Counted from the stretch's first letter, positions 43,401 through 56,110 are shown. The stretch: DNA of 64,000 nt from Isoetes taiwanensis (GCA_021234155.1 JAJEKV010000823.1:20556-84555), one strand, 5' to 3'. Notes: generated by a model from the letters alone, not told the origin. Numbers and translations: made by a program.

Positions 43401-46400
43401 CGGACCCCGGAGGCGGACATCACAAAGGTTACAGAAGGCGGGGCTTTCCTACCGGTGCTCCTCGGAGGGCAAATGCCAATGCCTCCCTTTCGGAACCCGG
43501 TTTCCCTATCCGTACCCGTTGAATTCTCCATTCGGGTAACTTGCCCGGCGGGGCTCAAAAAAATTCAAGATCCGTAAGGAAAACATATCAAAGCGCAAAA
43601 GTGTCCCGCGATCGGCCATGTGTAGAAACCCAAGTGTTTTGTCGTTTGGTTGATACCAAAGGCTCGGGAATGGAATTTGACTTAGCCATGTCATCAGAAA
43701 CGAGAAATTACCCTAGGGACCAAGTTACGGTCATTTTGCGACAAAGAAACACAAACCCTCTACATGGCGTATTACGCACCCCTCGCTAAGGCCAATTCCT
43801 CTCTGAGCGTGTTGGACATGAGCTACTTTGGGCTTCACGGGAGCAGGATGGTCTTCGCCTGAGAAACTTGGTCTCGGGGTAATGTCGATGTTTACGGTCA
43901 GTTGGCAGGTCGGATCCAGTTCTGGGGTGGGAGAGTTGCCGTCAGGTAGCCAGGACCCTCCGGAGAGGACCTTTGGGACCCGAACTTCTTATGGAAGGTT
44001 TAAGGGCTCCGATCTTACGTCAACGCCCTCCCACTACCTCATGACATTGTGCAAGATCACGGTCCCAATCTGGAAAGGGTATGGCCTCCAAAGCGTAAAC
44101 CACAATGGCGTTGCTATGTTATTGTAGGGTTTCGTTATGCGGTCGAGTTTTTATTCGATTGCACTTGAGACATGGTCGGAGAAGCCGTGACTGAAAACAA
44201 GAAGCAATAAGCTGGACGAAATGGGGTTTTGGATTTACGAGGAGGCTTTCCCTACGGTGCTCCTCACGGGAGGGCAAATGCCAATGCCTCCTTCAGGAAT
44301 CCGTTTCCCTATCCAACCGTTGAATTCTCCATTCAAGTAACTTGCTCGAAAGGTGCCTCAAGAAAATTCAAGATCCTGCGGGAGAACATATCCCTCCATA
44401 AAAGTGTCCTGCGGTCGACCGTGCTTAGAAACCCAAGTGTTTTGTCGTTCGAGGCGTATTACAAAAGGCTTTCGGAATGGAATTTGACTTAAGCCATGTC
44501 ATCGAAGCAATGGAAATTACCCTAGGGACCCAAGTTACCACGGTCATTTTTTGATATTAAAGAAACACGAACCCCTACATGGCGTATACGCACCCTCGCT
44601 AAAGGCCAATTCCTCTGAGCGTGTTGGACATGAGCTGCAGGGAGGGGCAGGGGATGGTCTTCGCCCAGCTTGGTCTCGGGGTAATGTCGATGTTTGAGTC
44701 AGGTTGGCGGTCGGATCCACAGTTACGGGGTGGGAGAGTTGCCCGTCGTGGCCAAGACCCTCGAGGAGAGGACCTTTGGGGACGAATTTCTTACGGAAGG
44801 TTTTGGGGCTCAGATCTTAAAGCGTCAATGCCCTCCCACTACCTCATGACATTGTGCAAGACCTGGTCCAATCACGGCTGAGGTATGGCCTCCAAAACGC
44901 AAACCCATTGCCTTGCGGGGTTATTGTAGGGTTCGTTATGGAGGCCAAAACGTTGTCGATTGCGCAGGACCTGGTGTACCTTTTTCGAACATGCATGCGG
45001 AGCCATGCAAGCTGAAATAACAGACTTTGGATCTATTGGCGATCCCGAATCATTTAAAAAAATTTGCTACTACAAAATGTGTTCTTGACTTATAATTGCG
45101 ACCTTTGGGAGGAGGATAAATCCAAATGCCATTTTAAATGGGTTTCTATTGCTTCTTGTTTTCAAGCTACTGACTTCTTCGACCATGTCTCAAGTGCAAC
45201 TGAATAAAACTCGACCTCCATAAGCGTAAACCCTACAATAACCTAGCAGCGCCGCAAGAGGGGTTCACGTTTTGGAGGCCAAAAGCGTCGGTAAAACTTC
45301 TTTGATAACGTGGTGGACCATTTCTAAACATGCATGGGGAGCCATGAGAATGAAACTCTTGAGTTTCGATCTATTGGCCAACCCGAGGTGATCCCAAACA
45401 ATTTTGCTCTTGCATAGGCGCTCTAGACTTTTAATTGCAAAACTAGGAGGAGATTGAATCAAACCCCATTTTGTCGGTTTCTATTGCTTCTTGTTTTCAA
45501 CTGCAACTTCTCGACCATGTCTCAAGTGCAATGAATAAAACTTCGACCTCCATAACGTAAACCCTACAATAACACGGCAAGGCACGGGGTTTCGTTTTGG
45601 AGGCCATACTCCCAGTTGGACCAGGATCTTTGCACAATGTCATGAGGTAGTGGGGGCGTTGATGCGGAAGCGGAGCCTAAAACCTTCGAAGAAGAAGTTG
45701 ACCCAAGGTCCTCTACGGAGGATCCACAGCCCACGGACGGGCAACTCTCCCCACCGGGCCCGTGATCGGCTTTGCCAAGCGGACTCAAGACATTGACATT
45801 ACGAAGACCAAGTTTTAGGTAGGCGAGAAGACCACCCTTGCTCGGAGCGCCAAAGTAGCTCATGTCCAACACATTCGTGAGTGGAATTGGCCTTAGCGGA
45901 GGGTGCGAATCTTTGCCATGTAGAGGGTTCGTGTTTCTTTCTTTTAAAAAATGACCGTGTAACTTGGTCCCTAGGGTAATTTATTTTTTGGACTGACATG
46001 GCGAAGTCAAATCTCCATTCAGGAGCACTGCCCTGAGCGACAAAACACTTGGGTTTCTACGATTCATGACACTGACTTGAGGAGGATATGTTCTCGGACA
46101 TATCTTGAATTTTCTTGAGCACCTTTCGAAGCAAGTTACTTGAATGGAGAATTCAGCGATTAGGATAGAAACGGGTTCGGGGAAGGGAGAACACTGGTAG
46201 GAAAGCACACTCGGTAAATCAAACCCCATTTAAATCGGTTTCTATTGCTTCTTGTTTTCAACTGCAGCTTCGACCATGTCTCAGTGCAAGCTGAATAAAA
46301 CTTCGACCTCATGCGTAAAATCCTACAATAACCTAGCAGCGCACATGGTTTCGTTTTGGAGGCCATACTAACTTGAATTGGGCGGGTCTTGCACAATGTC

Positions 46401-46980
46401 ATGAGGGTAGTGGGAGGGCATTGGCCTTGAGGGAAGGCGGAGCCTAAAACCTTCGAAAAAGTTCGACCCAAAGGTCCTCTGGGAGGATCACAGCCCGGGC
46501 GGGCAACTCTCCCACACCGGGCTGTGATCTGGCTACGCCAGCGGACTCCAAACATCGACATTACCACGGAGACCAAGTTTAGTAGGCAGAAGACCAGCCT
46601 TGCTCGGAGCGCCAAAGTAGCTCATGTCCAACGTTCGTAGTGAATTGGCCTTAGGCGGAGGGGTGCAAAAATCTTTGCCATGTAGAGGGTTCGTGTTTCT
46701 TTTGCTACAAAAAAATGGCAGTGTAACGGTCCCTAGGGTAATTTCCTTTGTTTTGGACGACATGGCGAGTCAAATCTCCATTAAAGCCTTTGTCTTTGCC
46801 CGGCGACAAAACACTTGGGTTTCTACGGTCATTTGCGGGACACTGCGGAGGGGATATGTTCTCCGGACATATCTTGAATTTTCTTGAGCACTTTCGAAAC
46901 AAGTTACCTGAATGGAGGAATTCAGCGGTCGGATAGGCCTCGGATTAAAATTCAAACCCCATTTGCCCTCCGGGCAGTTA
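43400..46980. repeat. Cluster of unknown ~0.7-kb repeats, first copy
   Basis: It holds plus-oriented units at about 43430-44150 and 44240-44960, a middle part (44960-45560), and minus-oriented units at about 45560-46190 and 46200-46940. Each unit has recurring blocks: GTTGAATTCTCCATTCA, AACCCAAGTGTTTTGTCG, GTTGGACATGAGCTACTTTG, CATGACATTGTGCAAGA and GGAGGCCA. The order matches the better-preserved cluster at 51105-55900. The frames are broken by many small gaps. No known protein family is recognised. Confidence 0.8.
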
Positions 46981-46984
46981 GAAA

Positions 46985-48637
46985 TCAGCAAAGAGAATGC
47001 TATGGTGTCAGGGCAGCAAGGTCTTAGTTGTTTTCATGTCTTGGAAGTGGGTGACAGGGAAGATAAGACTTTGTACAGGTGGTTAAAAGGTACCCAAATT
47101 TCAGAAATATGCCATTTACAGCAGCAAGTTGCAGATAAGTATATCCAAAGACTTGAAAGTATTGGTAAAGGTGAGTTACAAGAGACTCTTGTAAACATGA
47201 AGGAGGAGTCCATTCAAAGACCCATTGACGACACTTTATTTCAGCAAGGTATTGATCTAGATCAATTAGAGATGCTGATTTTGACATCAAGCATGGATGG
47301 GGTAAACAGAAATCAGCCCACTATACAAGCACAAGAAGCTTGGTAGCATGCACACATTCTGGAGGATGAAGTAAATCAGATCAGTCCATATTCACCACAG
47401 TCATCATAGTCACCACATGCACCAAATTCATCACAATCATCACATCCACCACATCCATTACAGTCACCACAGTCATCACACGCACCACATTCATCACTGT
47501 CACCACATTTACCACAATCACCACATTCGTCACCACACTCACCACCTTCATTACAGTCACCACATTCAGTCAAGAACGTCAATATTTCTCAAGGAAATCA
47601 AGAAGAATTAGTTACTATTGGAGGCGATCTTACTCAAGAGGAGGAACGTGATTTGATATCTTTGTTAAGAGAATTCAGGGATGTTTTGGCAAGAAATTAC
47701 AAAGAATTGAAATGGTTCATACCATTGATTTGAAACAAGGATCAAAACCAGTCCAACAAGCTCAAAGGAGAATGAGTCCAGCCATAGAGGAGCAAGTAAA
47801 GGTTGAAGTCATGAAGCTTTTGGAGGCGGGATTTATTGTACCAGTGCCAAATTCAGATTGGATCAGTTCTATTGTACCAGTGAGAAAGCCAAATAACTCA
47901 ATCCGAGTATGCATTGATTACAGGGATCTCAACAAAGCTACCAAAAGAGATCATTTTCCTACACCATTCATAGACACCTTGTTGGATATTGTTGCAGAAA
48001 TCAGGCCTATTCTTTCTTGGATGGTTACTCAGGATATAATTAGATCCAAATCTATCCACCACATCAAGCAATGACGGCTTTTTGAACACCTTTTGGCATC
48101 TATGCTTATAAGGTATTACCTTTTGGCCTCACAAATGCTCCAGCCACATTTCAGCGAGCGATGACATATGCTTTTCATGATATTTTAGACTTTTTGAGAG
48201 TCTTTATAGATGACTTAACAGTATTTTCTAATCCAAGAAAGGATCACTTGGATCATCTCAGAAAAGTTCTGGAAAGATGCCGGTTGTATGGTATAAGTTT
48301 GAATCCTGCTAAGTGTATTTTCTTCACTAGAGGAGGAAAACTTTTGGGCAATTATGTTTCAGAAAAGGGATTACAAGTGGATCATGGTAAGATTGCAGCC
48401 TTGGAGAAGGTCAAACCACCTACAAATGTATCCCAAGTGAGAAGCTTATATGGCCAACTCAGTTTTAGTAGGAGGTATTTGCATAATTTTGCTAAAGTAA
48501 CCCAGCCACTTATGGATTGTATGAAGCAAGGGCAGAATTTTAGATGGAAGGAGGATGCTCAAGAAGCACTTGAATGGTGCCTTGCACAATTGAAAGAGAG
48601 AACTTTGTTGATTCCTCCAAGAATGAGTGAGCCATTA
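46985..48637 (+). pseudogene. Ty3/gypsy pol fragment (a different lineage)
   Basis: The open frame at 46912-47346 (likely Gag or protease end; LYRWLKGTQISEICHLQQQV) is followed by a Ser/Pro/His low-complexity stretch (47390-47570, CAYCAC-type repeats). RT follows: EEQVKVEVMKLLEAGFIVPV, IRVCIDYRDLNKATKRDHFP, then VLPFGLTNAPATFQRAM, FLRVFIDDLTVFSNP (catalytic F-I-D-D), LNPAKCIFF and QLSFSRRYLHNFAK. It ends abruptly within the connection to RNase H, at the junction with the tRNA array (48637/48638). RT blocks are spread over two frames. Sequence and block wording differ from copies 1 and 2, so this is another family. Confidence 0.88.
47390..47575. repeat. CAYCAC-type low-complexity repeat
   Basis: Imperfect 6- to 9-bp repeats of CACCACAT / TCATCACA. 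In the pol frame they encode SPQSSHPPH-type sequence. Confidence 0.85.
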
Positions 48638-48718
48638 TGTTGAGAATGGGATTTGAATCCATGCCCTTTCGGACCAGAACCTTAATCTGGCGCCTTAGAC
48701 CAACTCGGCCATCTCAAC
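48638..48718 (-). tRNA. tRNA-Leu(AAG)
   Basis: An 81-nt class II tRNA. Acceptor arms GTTGAGA and TCTCAAC, D-arm GGCCGAG, anticodon loop TTAAGGT (anticodon AAG), a long variable arm, and T-loop GATTCAAATCC. A T-run (TTTTT) follows the 3' end on the minus strand in the next unit; for this first unit the downstream sequence is the gypsy fragment. Confidence 0.93.
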
Positions 48719-48860
48719 ATAATTGCTTTATGTAAAAGTTAATCCAATAGTACCCTGGTGTCTATGCAAGATCTTCAGTGCTACTCCATAAGTCTTTGGA
48801 ATAGCTTCGATGATAAGGTTTTATCGACAACAGGACTTGATGGTAGATCAACACTAATAG

Positions 48861-48934
48861 GGCTGCATAGCGCAGTGGATTAGCGCGTTTGACTTCGGAT
48901 CAAAAGGTCGTGGGTTCAATTCCCACTGTGGTCA
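48861..48934 (+). tRNA. tRNA-Arg(UCG)
   Basis: 74 nt. D-arm GCGC/GCGC, anticodon stem TTTGA/TCAAA with loop CTTCGGA (anticodon TCG), T-arm GTGGG/CCCAC. The acceptor GGCTGCA pairs with TGTGGTC using three G-T wobbles. No run of four or more T follows the gene before the next unit. Confidence 0.88.
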
Positions 48935-48990
48935 ATATGGCAACAACATTCTAAAATCCGTGCAATCTATGCATAAAAATACAACTACTA

Positions 48991-49071
48991 TGTTGAGAAT
49001 GGGATTCGAATCCATGCCCTTTCGAACCAGAACCTTAATCTGGTGCCTTAGACCAACTCGGCCATCTCAAC
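48991..49071 (-). tRNA. tRNA-Leu(AAG)
   Basis: 81 nt with all arms intact. The T-arm carries the canonical TTCGAAT loop. Downstream (minus strand) a T5 run (GTATTTTTATGC) about 12 bases after the end fits an RNA polymerase III terminator. Upstream of it lies the divergent Arg gene of the next unit. Confidence 0.94.
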
Positions 49072-49213
49072 ATAATTGCACTATGTAAAAGTTAAACCAA
49101 TAGTACCCTGGTGTCTATGCAAGATCTTCAGTGCTACTCCATAAGTCTTTGGAATAGCTTCGATGATAAGGTTTTATCGACAACAGGACTTGATGGTAGA
49201 TCAACACTAATAG

Positions 49214-49287
49214 GGCTGCATAGCGCAGTGGATTAGCGCGTTTGACTTCGGATCAAAAGGTTGTGGGTTCAATTCCTACTGTGGTCA
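49214..49287 (+). tRNA. tRNA-Arg(UCG)
   Basis: Same as the copy at 48861, 353 bp further on. It has small changes in the T-stem (GTGGG/CCTAC), leaving a wobble pair. Anticodon TCG is intact. Confidence 0.86.
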
Positions 49288-49319
49288 ATATGGCAACAAC
49301 ATTCTAAAATCTATCACAC

Positions 49320-50020
49320 TCACCCCGGTTTTTGGTCCACTGTTGAAAACATCAGTTTTGGTAGGTCTACATGTCCTGTTTTCAAAGAATCCTACATGTG
49401 GATTTGTGGAGGTATGGTTTTGTTCGATAATGGTGTTCTTTTTTCAGTGGACTAAAACATCCACTGTTGTTTTGTAGTTTCTTCTATTGTGACATGTCAT
49501 TTTATAATACAATCCACTGTAGGAAAGAATAATTGAATTTCTACATGTCTAATAATTCTATTGTCACATGTCTTTATAGATGTAGGAAAGAATATTTGAT
49601 TCTCTACATGTCCTATACTTCCATTCACATGTCTTTATAGTAGTAGGACAGAGTACTTTATTTGCTAAGGCATTGTAGGAAAGAATACATGAATTACGAC
49701 ATGTGTAATACTTCTATTGTCACATGTCTTTATAGAAGTAGGAAAGAATACTTGATTCTCTACATATCGTATGCTTCCATGTCACATGTCTTTATAGTAG
49801 TAAGATAGAGTACTTTATTTGCTAAGGCGTTGTAGGAAAGAATACATGAATTACGACATGTGTAATACTTCTATTATCACATGTCTTTATAGAAGTAGGA
49901 AAGAATACTTGATTCTCTACATGTCCTATCCTTCCATATCACGGGTCTTTATAGTGGTAGGACAGAGTACTTGATTTGCTACATGTGATGCACGTGCACG
50001 ATCACATGTCCTTATACTAG
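49320..50020. repeat. Left subterminal repeats of the CACTA element
   Basis: A ~159-bp unit (for example from 49670 and 49829) contains repeated ACATGTCTTTATAG, GTAGGAAAGAATAC and TCTACATGTCC. Short repeated motifs near CACTA termini usually bind the transposase; here that role is inferred. Confidence 0.75.
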
Positions 50021-50239
50021 TATTCCATGCAAGACAAGTTACTTCAACTACTTCAATTACTTAGCGCCTATTTTTGCATAATAAAACCATCAAGAATTTG
50101 ATTTGTATTCCTTGAGGGGGTGCAGGACCGCTGCAACAAATCCCTAAGCATTAATGTCATAGGACCACGCAAAATCCTAACAATATCCTAACGTCATCAA
50201 GTCCATGTCCATGTCATTCATATCTTGCCTTGGTCATTC

Positions 50240-51105
50240 ATGCGTTGGCGCCTACGTGGCATGTTGAAGCCTTGGTGGCATGTTAGAGCTCACGTGGCAT
50301 GTTGGAGCCCAGGTGGCATGTTGCAGCCTACGTGGCATGTTGGAGCTGATGGTGGCATATTTGAGCCACGTTGGCATGCTTGAGCCTAGGTGGCACGTTG
50401 GAGCCAACTTGGCATGTTGGAGCCTATGTGGCATGTTGGAGCTCACGTGGCATGTTGGAGCCCAGGTGGCATGTTGGAGCCTAGGTGGCATGCTATGTGG
50501 CATGTTGGAGCCCAAATGGCATGTTGGAGCGTAGGTGGCACGTTGGAGCCTAGGTGGCATGATAGAGCTCACGAGGCATGTTGGAGCCTAGTTGGCATGT
50601 TGGAGCCTACGTGGCATGTTGAAGCCTTGGTGGCACGTCGGAGCCTAGGTGGCATATTTGAGCCACCTTGGCGTGCTTGAGCCTAGGTGGCACGTTGGAG
50701 CCAACTTAGCATGTTGGAGCTCCGTGGCATGTTGGGCCCGGGTGGCATGTTGGAGCCTAGGTGGCATGTTGGAGCCTACATGGCATGTTGGAGCCTAGGT
50801 GGCATGTTTGAGCCACCTTGGCACGCTTGAGCCTAGGTGGCATGTTGGAGCCACCTTGGCATGTTGGAGCCTAGGTGGCATGCTAGAGCTCATGAGGCAT
50901 GTTGGAGCCTAGTTGGCATGTTGGAGCCTATGTGGCATGTTGAAGCCTTGGTGGCATGTTGGAGCCTAGGTGGCATATTTGAGTCACCTTGGCATGCTTG
51001 AGCCTAGGTGGCACGTTGGAGCCAACTTGGCATATTGGAGCTCACGTGGCATGTTGGAGCTCACGTGGCATGTTGGAGCCCAGGTGGCATGTTATAGCCT
51101 AGGTG
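50240..51105. repeat. 19-bp minisatellite, second array
   Basis: About 45 units of GCCTAGGTGGCATGTTGGA and variants. Units here are more regular than in the 41.1-43.4 kb array. Confidence 0.95.
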
Positions 51106-54100
51106 GCCAGACCCCAGGAGACGGACATCACAAAGGTTACCGAGGCAGGCTTTCCTACCAGTGCTCCTCCGGGAGGGCAAATGCCAATGCCTCCCTTCCC
51201 GGAACCCGGTTTCCCTATCCGACCGTTGAATTCTCCATTCAGGTAACTTGCTTCGAGCAGGCTCAAAAAAATTCAAGATCCGTCCGGGAAAACATATCAA
51301 ACTGCAAAGTGTCCTGCAGTCGACCGTGTAGAAACCCAAGTGTTTTGTCGTTCGGTCAGTACAAAGGCTCCGGAATGGAGATTTGACTTCGCCATGTCAT
51401 CCGAAACAGCGAAATTACCCTAGGGACCAAGTTACACGGTCATTTTTTGCAGCAAAAGAAACACGAACCCTCTACATGGCAGTATTCTGCACCCTCCGCT
51501 AAGGCCAATTCACTACGAACGTGTTGGACATGAGCTACTTTGGCGCTTCCGGGAGCAAGGGTGGTCTTCTGCCCACGAAACTTGGTCTCCAGGGTAATGT
51601 CGATGTTTCGAGTCCGTTGGCAGAGTCAGATCACAGTTCTGGGGTGGGAGAGTTGCCCGTCCGTGGCCAAAGACCCTCCAGAGAGGACCTTTGGGACGAA
51701 TTTCTTCTGGAAGGTTTTAGGGCTCCGTCTTCTGGCGTCAATGCCCTCCCACTACCTCATGACATTGTGCAAGACCCTGGTCCAATCTGGCTAGGGTATG
51801 GCCTCCAAAACGCAAACCCTGTGCCTTGCCAGGTTATTGTAGGGTTTACGTTATGGAGGCCAAAACGTGGTCAGTTGCACTTGGGACCTGGTGTACCTTT
51901 TTCGAACATGCATGCGGAGCCATGGCAACTGAAATAACAGACTTTGGATCTATTGGCGATCCCGAATCATTTAAAAAAAATTTGCTACTACAAAATGTGT
52001 TCTTGACTTATAATTGCGACACTGGGAGGAGGATAAATCCAAATGCCATTTCGTCAGTTTCTATTGCTTCTTGTTTTCAACTGCAGCTTCTCGACCATGT
52101 CTCAAGTGCAACTGAATAAAACTCGACCTCCATAACGTAAACCCTACAATAACCTAGCAACGCACAGGGTTCACGTTTTGGAGGCCAAAACGTGGTCGAC
52201 TTCTTTGATAACGTGGTGGACCATTTCTAAACATGCATGGGGAGCCATGAGAACTGAAATAACAGAGTTTCGATCTATTGGCCAACCCGAGTGATCCCAA
52301 ACAATTTTGCTACTGCATAAGGCGCTCTAGACTTTTAATTGCAAAACTAGGAGGAGATTGAATCCAAACCCCATTTTGTCAGTTTCTATTGCTTCTTGTT
52401 TTCAACTGCAGCTTCTCGACCATGTCTCAAGTGCAACTGAATAAAACTCGACCTCCATAACGTAAACCCTACAATAACCTGGCAAGGCACAGGGTTTGCG
52501 TTTTGGAGGCCATACCCTAGCCAGATTGGACCAGGATCTTGCACAATGTCATGAGGTAGTGGGAGGGCGTTGATGCCAGAAGACGGAGCCCTAAAACCTT
52601 CCAGAAGAAGTTCGACCCAAAGGTCCTCTCTGGAGGATCCCTGGCCACGGACGGGCAACTCTCCCACCCCGGAACTGTGATCTGACTTTGCCAACGGACT
52701 CAAAACATTGACATTACCCTGAAGACCAAGTTTCGTGGGCAGAAGACCACCCTTGCTCCCGGAAGCGCCAAAGTAGCTCATGTCCAACACATTCGTAGTG
52801 AATTGGCCTTAGCGGAGGGTGCGCATCGCCATGTAGAGGGGTTCGTGTTTTTTTGCTGCAAAAAATGACCGTGTAACTTGGTCCCTAGGGTAATTTCGCT
52901 GTTTCGGACGACATGGCGAAGTCAAATCTCCATTCCGGAGCCTTTGCACTGCATGAACGACAAAACACTTGGGTTTCTACACGGTCGGCTGCATGACACT
53001 TTGCGGAGGGATATGTTCTCCCGGACAGATCTTGAATTTTCTTGAGCCTGCTCGAAGCAAGTTACTTGAATGGAGAATTCAACGGTCGGATAGGGAAACC
53101 GGGTTCCGGGAAGGGAGGAGCACTGGTAGGAAAGCCTGCCTCGGTAAATCCAAACCCCATTTCGTCAGTTTCTATTGCTTCTTGTTTTCAACTGCAGCTT
53201 CTCGACCATGTCTCAAGTGCAACTGAATAAAACTCGACCTCCATAACGTAAATCCTACAATAACCTAGCAACGCACATGGTTTACGTTTTGGAGGCCATA
53301 CCCTAGCCAGATTGGGCCAGGATCTTGCACAATGTCATGAGGTAATGGGAGGGCATTGACGCCAGAAGACGGAGCCCTAAAACCTTCCAGAAGAAGTTCG
53401 TCCCAAAGGTCCTCTCTGGAGAGTCCTTGGCCACGGACGGGCAACTCTCCCACCCCGGAACTGTGATCTGACTCTGCCAACGGACTCCAAACATCGACAT
53501 TACCCTGGAGACCAAGTTTCGTGGGCAGAAGACCAGCCTTGCTCCCGGAAGCGCCAAAGTAGCTCATGTCCAACACGTTCGTAGTGAATTGGCCTTAGCG
53601 GAGGGTGCAAAATACTGCCATGTAGAGGGTTCGTGTTTCTTTTGCTACAAAAAATGACCGTGTAACTTGGTCCCTAGGGTAATTTCACTGTTTTGGACGA
53701 CATGGCGAAGTCAAATCTCCATTCCGGAGCCTTTGTACTGCCCGAACGACAAAACACTTGGGTTTCTACACGGTCGACTAGGGGACACTTTGCGGAGGGA
53801 TATGTTCTCCCGGACATATCTTGAATTTTCTTGAGCCTGCTCGAAGCAAGTTACCTGAATGGAGAATTCAACGGTCGGATAGGGAAACCGGATTCCGGGA
53901 AGGGAGGCATTGGCATTTGCCCTCCCGGAGGAGCACTGGTAGGAAAGCCTGCCTCGGTAAATTCAAACCCCATTTCATCAGTTTCTATTGCTTCTTGTTT
54001 TCAACTGCAGCTTCTCGACCATGTCTCAAGTGCAACTGAATAAAACTCGATCTCCATAACGTAAACCCTACAATAACCTAGCAACGCACATGGTTTACGT

Positions 54101-55900
54101 TTTGGAGGCCATACCCTAGCCAGATTGGACCAGGATCTTGCATAATGTCATGAGGTAGTGGGAGGGCGTTGACGCCAGAAGACGGAGCCCTAAAGCCTTC
54201 CAGAAGAAGTTCGTCCCAAAGGTCCTCTCTGGAGAGTCCTTGGCCATGGACGGGCAACTCTCCCACCCCGGAACTATGATCTGACTCTGCCAACGGACTC
54301 AAAACATCGACATTACCCTGGAGACCAAGTTTCGTGGGCAGAAGACCACCCTTGCTCCCGGAAGCGCCAAAGTAGCTCATGTCCAACACGTTCGTAGTGA
54401 ATTGGCCTTAGCGGGAGGGTGCGAGAATAACGCCATGTAGAGGGTTCGTGTTTCTTTTTTTGCTGCAAAAATGACCGTGTAACTTGGTCCCTAGGGTAAT
54501 TTATTTGTTTGGACGACATGGCAAAGTCAAATCTCCATTCCGGAGCCTTTGTACTGCCCGAACGACAAAACACTTGGGTTTCTACACGGTCGACTGCAGG
54601 ACACTTTGCGGAGGGATATGTTCTCCCGGACATATCTTGAATTTTTTTGAGCCTGCTCGAAGCAAGTTACCTGAATGGAGAATTCAACGGTCGGATAGGG
54701 AAACCGGGTTCCGGGAAGGGAGGCATTGGCATTTGCCCTCCCGGAGGAGCACCTTGGTAGGAAAGCCCCGCCTCGGTAAATCCAAACCCCATTTCGGGTT
54801 TCTATTGCTTCTTGTTTTCAAGCTGCGGCTTCTCGACCATGTCTCAAGTGCAAGCCCGAATAAAACTTCGACCTCCATAACGTAAACCCTACAATAACCT
54901 AGCAACGCACAGGGTTTACGTTTTGGAGGCCAAAACGTGGTCGACTTCTTTGATAACTAGGTGGACCATTTCTAAACATGCATGGGGAGCCATGAGAACT
55001 GAAATAACAGAGTTTCGATCTAGTCACCAATTCGAGTGACCCCAAACAATTTTGCTACTGCATAAGGCACTCTACACTTTTAATTGCAAAACTAGGAGGA
55101 GAATAAATCAAAACCCGACCTCCATAACTCGACCTCTATAACCCGACCTCCATAACCCGACCTCCATAACGTAAACCCTTCAATAACCTAACAGCACACA
55201 TGGCTTACGTTTCAGAGGCCATATCCTAGCCAGATTTGACCAGGATCTTGCACAATCTCATCACGTAGAGAGAGGGTGTTGATGCCAAAAGAGGGACCCT
55301 TAAAACCTTCTCAAAGTAGTTCACCCCAAAGATCCTCTCTCGAAGGCCCCTGGCAACAGACGGACAACTCTCCTACTCTGGAATTGTGAATTGACTCTGT
55401 CAATGGACTCAGAACATCGACATTACCCTGGGGACCAAGTTTCATGGGCAGAAGACCATCCCTTCTCCAAGAAGCACCAAAGTAGCTCATGTCCAACACG
55501 TTCGTAGTCAATTGGCCTAAGAGGTGGCTGCAGAATGCTGCCATGTAGAGGGTTCGTGTTACTTTTGTTGCCAAAAATGACCGCGTAACTTGCCATTTCG
55601 GACGACATGGTGAAGTCGAATCTCCATTCTGGAGCCTTTGTACTACCCAAAGTACAAAACACTTGGGTTTCTACACGGTCGACCGTAGGACGCTTCGCGG
55701 TTTGATAAGTTATCCCGGACCGATCTTGGATTGTTTTGAAACCTTTCGAAAGCCTGGTCCTTGAAAGGAGGATTCAATGGGCCGGATAGGAAAATTGAGC
55801 TCGGGGGGCGAGCATCAACATCGACCTCCTGAGGAGGCTGATCGCTAGGAAAGGCCGCCTTGACAACCTTTCTAGGGTCCGTCTTCCGGGGAGGGAGAGG
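51105..55900. repeat. Cluster of unknown ~0.7-0.8-kb repeats, better-preserved copy
   Basis: A plus-oriented unit lies at about 51105-51860, then a middle part (51860-52470), minus-oriented units at about 52480-53140, 53160-53960 and 53970-54770, another middle part (54920-55100), and a diverged minus unit (55110-55860). Each unit keeps two overlapping open frames. One begins VLDMSYFGASGSKGGLLPTK and continues LGLQGNVDV and LPHDIVQDPGPIWLGYGLQN. The other carries ETQVFCRSGSTKAPEWRFDF. I recognise no family. The conserved frames may reflect an ancestral exon, but stops are present between blocks. Confidence 0.8.
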
Positions 55901-56110
55901 GAGCACCTTGGAGCCTAGGTCGCATGTTTGAGCCACCTTGGCATGTTAGAGCCTAGGTGGCATGTTTGCCACCATGGCATGTTGGAGTCCACGTGGCGTA
56001 TTTGAGCCACCTTGGCATGTTGGAGCCTAGATGGCATGTTTGACCACCTTGGCATGTTTGAGTCACCTTGGCATGTTGGAGACCAAGTGACATATTTGAG
56101 ACATCTAGTT
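55900..56110. repeat. 19-bp minisatellite, short third block
   Basis: About ten diverged units of the same minisatellite on the same strand. This closes the unknown-repeat cluster on its right side. Confidence 0.85.

Noticed and set aside
48638-49287. Organellar (chloroplast or mitochondrial) tRNA insertion
   Set aside because: The Leu(AAG) and Arg(UCG) sequences match the nuclear eukaryotic type, and the flanks show no organellar genes.
50252-50572. Proteins of the CHLGSNMP / WHVGA type in several frames
   Set aside because: Translations of the minisatellite, present in several frames and on both strands; no coding signal.
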